From: Lunularia cruciata
Taxonomy: Eukaryota; Streptophyta; Marchantiopsida; Lunulariales; Lunulariaceae
Assembly (NCBI GenBank): GCA_948567375.1
Contig: CAOYZS010000005.1
Coordinates: forward strand, 806,001-870,000
DNA: 64,000 nucleotides
Direction: 5' to 3'
The notes beneath the pieces are model-generated. The model had not been told where the DNA came from. It was given only the letters and a program-made list of their open reading frames with translations, and did no database searches. This document shows, piece by piece, positions 57,344 through 64,000 of the stretch. Within the stretch, counting starts at the first letter, position 1. Each line of letters begins with the position of its first letter. A program made the translations under genes and the position numbers.

Positions 57344-59028
57344 AAGATGGTGGAAGGAAGAAGTTCAAAGATGAAGAAGTGGACTAAACCCAAAGAAGTA
57401 GCTTTATCCCAACCAAATAAAGACCCAAAAACTCAATCCATAAGGTAAGAAGGTGGTGAAGGATGAGACTTTGGAGACAGAGCCCAAGAGAACAAACTCT
57501 AAAGAAGTTGAACTCACATTACAGAGTGAGAAGTTTGGGAGTGAGAGTGAAGGTGAGGATGAAGTCCAACAATCAGTTGAAGCAGAAGATAACAAGGCAT
57601 TCCATGCGGTGATTAATCATATGGAGGGTGGAGAGGGACCTTGCTTACAGTTGCCCATGGAGGAGATGGACAAAGAACCAAAGAAACAAGACCAGAAGGG
57701 AGTAAGATCCAAGAGGTCAATTGAATTGAAATGAAATGACAATTGAACCCGTAGGTCCAAGCTCAATCTATAAGGAAGAAGTAAGCTCAGAAGGAAGGTA
57801 GGTCATTGAAGGTATGAAGATCAAGACTTCAAGGGAAGACTCTAGCAGAAGGAATGTCAATGGAGACTAAGTACAAAGACAGAGCAGAAGACAAAGAAGA
57901 CTTTGATGGGGTGGAGTACTTATTGGAAATTGTGGGTCTATTGTTAGCACTATTGGAGAAGCAGAAGAAGGTGATCTAGAAAATCATATAGAGATGAAGA
58001 ATGAGTTGCAGGTGGTGAAGTATCTACTGGATGAAGTAAAGGAGTTGAAGGAGGTTGTAACTCAAAGGGAAGAAGAAGCTAAGGAACTTTGAGTGGATGC
58101 AGTCTTGAAGAAAAAGGCTTTAAAGAACTTGCAGGAGAATTTTGAGAACCATGAAAGAGAGATGCATAGTCAAGCCAAAGAGTTGAAAGAGCAAGAAGTG
58201 TTGTTGGAGAAGATGAAAGGTGAAGTCAGCAAAGTTCACATTGAAAGCATTCATGTGAAGGCAATGGTGGCTATGATGGAGCAGGAGTTTGAGAGCCTGA
58301 AGAAGAGTGCGGCAAGGAAGGATCAAGCATGGCAGAGGGAGTTAGTGATCCGACACCAAGAGGAAAGATTGAGAAGCTTGGTAAGAAGTGTTGATGTGCA
58401 AATTGCTCAGTATGTAGAGGAAAAGGAGATGCTTGCAGCCGAGTACAAAGACGAGTTGAAGGTAGAGTGATCTTGAGGGTATGCATTAGAGTCAATAGGA
58501 GAAGTTGTTGGAAGACTACAAGCAATGTTGAGCACAGAATTTGAGGGAAACTTGGAGGAAGTAAGACTACAAGAATTGAAGTTGCTAGTGTAGGAGACGA
58601 GAAAGAGGAGAGCAGAAGATGTAAATATAAATACTCTATTGATTCATTTGAGAGAACAAGTAAATAGGATGATAATTGAGGTAGGAGACAATGTAAGTCT
58701 CAAATTAGACTTGGTAGATTCAGAGTTAGAGAGACTTTGGAGTAGTATGAAGGAAGATAAGAAGTCCAAAGTTGCAAAAGTAGGAATGCAGGTGTCTTTG
58801 GATCAATTATCTGAGACAATAGGGAAGACTGTAGGTTTTAGGGATAAAGATAAAGATAAAGATAAAGTTAGATTAGATATGAGTGCAATGGTAGTTCAAA
58901 GTGAAGAAGTAGTAGAAATAGCAAAGGAATTAGTAGATTTAGATAGACCCAAAGACAAAGAAGTGATAGGAGGATCTACAGGTTTGGAAGCCAAAGAAGA
59001 GGTTGACATCGGATCGGATTGGGAATAG
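57344..59028 (+). pseudogene. LTR-15 gene, C-terminal half
   Basis: The acidic region (57453-57734, phrases EGEDEVQQSVEAEDNKAFHA and VINHMEGGEG) is followed by a well-preserved coiled coil (58093-58470, 125 codons) and the open stretch 58639-59028 with GDNVSLKLDLVDSELERL, ending VDIGSDWE-TAG. One of the more intact coiled-coil segments. It contains a short (GATAAA) expansion at 58843-58866. Confidence 0.68.
58843..58866 (+). repeat. (GATAAA)4 microsatellite in coding frame
   Basis: Four perfect 6-bp units encode Asp-Lys repeats within the LTR-15 C-terminal segment; sister copies lack the expansion. Confidence 0.8.
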
Positions 59029-59812
59029 ATTTGAGATTTGAAGAGGCAAATATGAAGAGGTGCATTATCATTTTGGATTTGCAGGATTGTAGAGTTGTTG
59101 TAGAATGGTATTTTTGTTAGTAATTATGGATTGGTCTACTATTTAAAGGAAGCATTCACAATGAGTTGTTGTTTAGTATTCATAATTTCTAGAGATAGAT
59201 AAAGCAAAGTGCTGAGTTCAGTGCTCGTCGCTTGAGCTTAATTTTAAGTATCAAGTTGGTGTTTGTATTTGTGAGTGTGTGGAGAATTTTGAAGTGCAAG
59301 TCAATATGCTTGTTGGATGTTGGATTCTTCAACCTTGATCTTCATTCTGTGTGTGTGATCTTGAGTGAAGTGCAATCAAAGCAATGCCTTGATAGATCTG
59401 AGAGGAATTGTAGTGTTGGTAGTATTCTGCATTTGTGAGTGCAGCGTTGAGTTGATGTGAAGCAATTTCAATTCAGGAAGTTGTGCCTTCAATGGAGGGG
59501 TGGAACACAATACTGAGGCAAAGGTGTTTTGTAGTGAAGTAGCCATCTTTGGAAGAATCTGAATCATCACAATCAAGATTTGTTTGGACAGAATTTGATG
59601 TGATTAAGGACTATTGATTTGTAACAAGACTAAGAGTTAGTGCTTGTTACTCTCTTTAGGGTGTAGTTTCTACCTGAGAAATTAAAGACGCAACCAAGAA
59701 GATTTATTTGTTACTATTTGTGTTGTATTTAACCAATTCTGAATTGTATCTCTCCAGGAAGGAACTCTACTTATGTGATTACTACAAAAGTGATACTTTT
59801 TAGGTTGTCACA

Positions 59813-60029
59813 TGTGCATAAGGACTTGGTTGAGTTACCCAAGTCATTCAAGAAAGTTAGAATAGGAAAAGAGGATAGTGTTAGGATACCTACAATTTCA
59901 AATTCAGTACAAACTAATGAGGATGAGACAATAATAGAAGTTGATGAACCCAAAGTGTAAGAGACACTTGTAGACCACTTCGGTGAGGAAGCCAAAGTTA
60001 AGGTTGTACTCAAATCAATTTCAAACTAG
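59813..60029 (+). pseudogene. LTR-16 gene, C-terminal remnant
   Basis: Reads HKDLVELPKSFKKVRIGKED, TISNSVQTNEDETIIEVDEP, a stop at 59958, then AKVKVVLKSISN and TAG. Matches the layout of the acidic C terminus of other copies. Confidence 0.5.
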
Positions 60030-60475
60030 TAGTAGTTACAAATGCAAAGTGGTAGACACTTTGTATCTAAGGATTTGTAGAAAGAAGATAAGCGGTTTAG
60101 ATAGTTTCTATAACTGTAAACTGGATTGCCTATTTAAAGCAGCCATTTAGTGCACTTGTATTCAATATTTGAGCAAAAGAATGACTAAAACAAAGTGCTC
60201 AAGAAGCACTCATTGTTTCCCTTTATTCCATGCATCGATCAAATATCTTCATCTATGAGTGTATGGAAAAATTGAGATTGCAATTGAGAGGTTGTTAGAT
60301 GTTGGATTCTACAACCTTGCATTTCATTCTATGTGTTTAATCCTGAATGAAGTTCATCCAAAGCAATGCCTTGATCTATAGTGTTGTTAGTATTTGTCAT
60401 TTGTATTTGTAGACTAGAGATTGATGCAAAGTAACTTTGAATTAGGAAATTGTACCTTCAATGGAAGGGTGGAAT
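59813..60475 (+). mobile_element. LTR-16, 3' fragment of a diverged LTR
   Basis: Starts directly after LTR-15, in the C-terminal coding segment, ends its gene at about 60029 and continues through a diverged 3' tail to 60475, where minus-strand LTR-17 interrupts. It is one of the most diverged copies. LTR-15 probably inserted into it. Confidence 0.6.
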
Positions 60476-61895
60476 TGTGACAACCCAACAAGTATCACTT
60501 TTGCATTAATCAACAAGTAACAATTCATTCCCATAGAGATACAATTCAGATATGGTCAAATACAAAGTAAATAGTCACAAATAGTTCTTCTTGTTCTTCT
60601 CAACAACAATTCTTGTCATGAATTACACACTCATAATCAAAATACATCTGATCTTTCCAACACAATCTTAATTGTGATGATTCAATTTCTCTCAAAGAAG
60701 ATCACTTCACTACAAAATGACTTTGTCTTAGAATTGTGTTCCATCCCTCCACTAAAGGCACAACTTCCTTAATCAAATTTTTTTGCATCAATCCAGTATT
60801 GTGCTTACCAATGCAAAATACTACCAAGACTACAATTCTTCACAAATCTGTCAAGGCATTGCTTTGATTGCTATCCACTAAGAAGCAAACACACAATAGA
60901 ATTAGAGCTACAAAATCCAACATCTAACACACTCAGATTTGCACTTTAAACTTCTCCAAACACACACATAGGATTGATACTTGGAATTAAGCTAAAACAT
61001 CAAGCATTGAGTTATAGCATTTTGCTTTGCTCAACTTCAGAATAACATTATTGTATAACAACACACTATGAATGCTTCCTTTAATTAGGCAGAGCAATGT
61101 GACAATTATAGAACTACATAGTGTTTCAAATGCAACTTTATCAATGAGTAGATCCAAAAATGATAATCCACTTCTTCGAATCTCAAAATTGTTACTAGTC
61201 CAATCCAATCTCTACCTTTACTTTGGCTTTTAAGCCCAAATTTCCTTCAATCACTTCTTCTATGTTGGGTTCAACTACAATTTCTAAGTCTTTTCCTACT
61301 TCTATCACCTCTTCAGTCTGAATTGGAATTGAAATCATGGGTAATCTATCTACATCCTTATTCTCTAACCCAATCTCTTCTAATGTCTTAGGTAACTCAA
61401 CCAAAGACACTTGCACTCCTACTTCACTTACTTCACATTGGGCATTTTCCCTCATAGTACTCCAAAGCTCATCTCATTCTAATTTCACAAGATCTAATAT
61501 GAGGCAAATGTTATCTCCTTCCTCCAACATTTCCTATCTACCCTCTCTTTCAAGCAAATTAACAATTTATTCAAATCAATGTCTTCCACTTTTCTTTTCC
61601 TCATATCCTACACTAACAACAATTCAATTCATGCAATCTTACTTCCTCCAACTTTACCTCAGCTTTAGTACTCAATATTGACTTCACTCCTACAATGATT
61701 TCTTCTACTAAATCCACCTTGCCTCTTGGAATTATCTTACTTTGCTCCACTTCCAATTTATTTAGATACATTTTCAACTCATCCTCAAATTCTACCTTCA
61801 ATGCTTCCTTCTCCTCCATATACTAGACTAGTTGAGCTTCCATACTTTTGATCAAACCTTGCAACCTATTGTCCTCTTGATGTCTAATAATCAGC
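60476..61895 (-). mobile_element. LTR-17, 3' part of a minus-strand LTR
   Basis: Its terminus TTGTCACA (minus strand) is at 60476, next to LTR-16. The 3' tail is diverged. Coding runs from 61195 upward to 61860 and is interrupted at 61895 by LTR-18. Confidence 0.65.
61195..61860 (-). pseudogene. LTR-17 gene, C-terminal part
   Basis: The frame 61819-61613 gives MEEKEALKVEFEDELKMYLN and RLHEL; the frame 61455-61195 gives VGVQVSLVELPKTLEEIGLE and ends VEIGLD-TAG. Frameshifts lie between. It is the coiled-coil end and acidic C terminus of the LTR protein. Confidence 0.6.
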
Positions 61896-63382
61896 TGTGA
61901 CAACCAGCAAATATCACTTTTTATGGTAATTAGGTAAGTAAGGTTTGTTCACACAGAGATACTAGTTAGAAATGATCAAATGCAAAGCAAAGGAACAATC
62001 TTAGTTCTTCTTGGTTGCATCTTTAATCTCTCAGGTAGAAACACACCCAAAAGAGAGTACAAGGATTGACTTGTAGTCTTGTCACAAGTTACACTCTTAA
62101 TCACAAATCCATCAAATCTTTCCAAACAATCTTGATTGTGACGATTCAGTCTCTTCCAAAAATGGCACTTCATTGCACAATGACTTTGCCTTAGAATTAT
62201 GTTCCACCCCTCCATTGAAGACACAACTTCCTTGATTGAAATTGCTTCACATCAACTCAACATTGCACTCACAAATGAAAAATACTACCAACACTACAAT
62301 TCCTCTCGGATTTGTCAAGGCATTGCTCTGATTGTACTTCACTCAAGATCAAACATACAAAATGAAGATCAAGGCTATGGACTCCAACATCCAACACGCA
62401 CTGACTCGCACTTCCAAATTCTCCAAACACTCACAAACACAAACACAAAATTGATACTCGGAATTAAGCTCAAGTGATGAGCACTAAAATCAGCACTTCA
62501 CTTTATCTATTCTCAGCTTTATGAGTATTGAACAACAACTTACTATGAATGCCTCCTTTAAATAGGCAAATTCTTTGACAATTATCTAACTTCCTAAACT
62601 ACCTACTAAGAATTTTATTAACCTATAGATCCAAAATGACAAACCACCTCTTCATATCTGCCTCTTCAAATCTGAAATCTGTTACTACTCCAATCCAATG
62701 TCTACTTCTTCTTCAGCTTTCAATCTTGAAGTAACTTCACATACTACTTTATCCTCAAGTTTACCAACTACCAACTCTTCTACCAATTCTAACACCTCTT
62801 CACTCTGATCTGCAATTCCCATCATGGGCAATCTACATGCATCTTCTTCAAACAACCCATTTTTCTCTAATATCTCCAATGTCAACTCCAAAGACATTTG
62901 GACTCCTACTTCTTCTATTTTGGGTCTAACTACTATCAATTCCTTTGCTAATTCTTCTATATCCTCATCAAGAATTGTAATTGAAAGCTTGGGTACACTA
63001 TCTACGCCTTCAATTTGTAACCCACTTTCCCCCAATCGCTCATGTAATTGCCTCAAGACACTTATTGTTTGATCTTGAACTTTGGGTTCATTCACTACTA
63101 GTATTTCTCTTCTAATTCTATATTATCTTCAATCAGAACTGAAATTGAAGTCATGTGTATCCTAAATATCTTCTTTCTCTACTCTAACTTCCTCTAATGC
63201 CTCTTGCAAGACTCCTGAAGTCACCTTCACTACACCCCGAGGTCCGACTACCTCGGACATAGTCACCTTCATCCTAAAGCAAAGAAGCTTCTAACCCAAA
63301 GCCATAGAGAACCAAAGTACTATGAACCCAAAGACACTCAACTACTTTATACATCTACTCCTGAAACTACAAATACTTGTAA
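61896..63382 (-). mobile_element. LTR-18, short-lineage LTR on the minus strand (5' truncated)
   Basis: Terminus TGTCACA (minus strand) at 61896, inside LTR-17. The 3' tail and C-terminal coding segment match LTR-1 and LTR-6, and the upstream part follows the short lineage to about 63382, where it is cut off. Confidence 0.7.
62685..63270 (-). pseudogene. Short-lineage LTR gene segment (LTR-18)
   Basis: Open for 136 codons (63095-62685) from MNEPKVQDQTISVLRQLHER through VGVQMSLELTLEILEKNG to VDIGLE-TAG. It is the most intact C-terminal segment of the short lineage. Upstream (63270-63170) another frame carries SEVVGPRGVVKVTSGVLQEA and EEVRVEKED. Confidence 0.6.
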
Positions 63383-63407
63383 TATACTTGTAATTTCTAT
63401 AATTTCT

Positions 63408-64000
63408 GTATAAGAAGTCAAGCAAGAGTGAAGGTGAGCCCAAAGTCCAGTCGTTAGTGGACAAAGTGGCTATAGATGAGGAGTTCTATGTGGCAATTGA
63501 TCATATGGAAGGAGGAGATGCCCCACATTTGGAATAACCTATGGTAGAGATGGAGGAAGAGAAAAAAGAAGAACCAAAGATGGTGGTCCAGAATAGAGTG
63601 TGGTCAAAGAGAGGACTATAGACTCCAACTATAGGTCCAAATCAAGTAAAGGATGAAAAAAAAGCTCAAAATAAATGACTTTAAAGGTGAGAAGATCACA
63701 ACTTTGGGGTAAAGCATTGAAGGAGAATTTGCTTGTTAAATCCAAGTAAAAATACCACAAGGACAAGGTAAAAGAGTTCAATGAGGTATAGTATTTGTTG
63801 GTGATCATTTGTCCTTTGTTATTGCAGCTGAAGAAGAAGAAGGAGAAGATACAAAAAGATCATCTAGAGGTGACAAATAAGTTGAAAGTGATGAAGTATC
63901 TCAACAAAGAAGCTCGGGACTTGAAGGAGAAGTTAACCCAAAGAGAAGAAAAAGCCAAAGAACTTTGGGTGGATGTAGTACTTTGGAAGAAGAATCTTGA
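63408..64000 (+). mobile_element. LTR-19, internal LTR fragment running off the window
   Basis: Plus-strand coding sequence of another LTR, joined to LTR-18 through about 25 bp of AT-rich filler. It contains the acidic segment (phrases EFYVAIDHMEGGD and PMVEMEEEKKE) and the start of the coiled coil (LLQLKKKKEKIQKDHLEV, VMKYLNKEARDLKEKL, KAKELWVDVV). It continues beyond 64000. Stops are present, so it is a pseudogene. Confidence 0.65.

Larger units (their letters stand above)
57344..59812 (+). mobile_element. LTR-15, 3' part of a giant LTR
   Basis: Immediately after LTR-14 the sequence resumes inside another LTR at its basic/acidic region and runs through the gene end (59028) and tail to AGGTTGTCACA at 59812. 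Its left half should lie to the left of 46741 but is missing. Protein most like LTR-7. Confidence 0.75.

Noticed and set aside
1-64000. tRNA, rRNA, CRISPR arrays, bacterial operons
   Set aside because: None seen. The repeats are retroelement copies, not short regularly spaced repeats, and no ribosome binding sites or operon-like gene order are present.

Overview
The window looks like intergenic, repeat-dense nuclear DNA of a land plant. Nearly every recognisable protein is from Ty3/gypsy retrotransposons, most are broken by stops and frameshifts, and elements are nested inside each other. I found no convincing host gene, tRNA, rRNA, CRISPR array or bacterial signal. The species cannot be named from the sequence.

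The dominant repeat is a family of about 3.8 kb units (19 copies or fragments, numbered LTR-1 to LTR-19). A unit begins TGTGGTACCCACA and ends GGGTTGTCACA, so it has TG...CA ends. Several copies are flanked by 5-bp target-site duplications: GAAGA around 4629-8435, TTGAC around 27427-31210 and GTGGC around 48124-51896. At two places (25460 on the minus strand, 54034 on the plus strand) the unit's start is preceded by a polypurine tract and the tail of a gypsy integrase. I therefore read the units as giant LTRs, mostly solo LTRs, of a non-chromoviral Ty3/gypsy element. Unusually, each long LTR carries its own gene of about 850 codons just downstream of a TATA box: an N-terminal conserved domain, an acidic middle and a long coiled coil. 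A short LTR lineage (LTR-1, LTR-6, LTR-18) keeps the ends but lacks most of this gene.

Layout: 1-2749, a pile of LTR-1, LTR-2 and LTR-3. 2884-10293, LTR-4 split by minus-strand LTR-5. 10760-12629, short LTR-6. 12721-22830, LTR-7 split by LTR-8, itself split by minus-strand LTR-9. 22831-25459, minus-strand LTR-10 followed by its integrase tail to about 25760. 25761-27426, unassigned. 27427-31210, the best uninterrupted unit, LTR-11. 31220-37055, a plus-strand chromovirus (LTR, gag, protease, RT, RNase H, integrase, chromodomain), joined tail to tail to an inverted, internally deleted relative (about 37068-38888). 38889-46740, a strongly decayed minus-strand Ty3/gypsy element with two gag zinc knuckles, protease, RT, RNase H and integrase remnants. 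46741-57343, a collapsed retrotransposon with a 5' LTR (LTR-12, carrying nested LTR-13), an 832-bp integrase remnant and a 3' LTR (LTR-14). 57344-64000, a stack of LTR fragments LTR-15 to LTR-19 in both orientations.

No complete autonomous partner of the giant-LTR family is present. The LTR protein's function is unknown; the point worth following is that its N-terminal domain stays recognisable across diverged LTR subfamilies.
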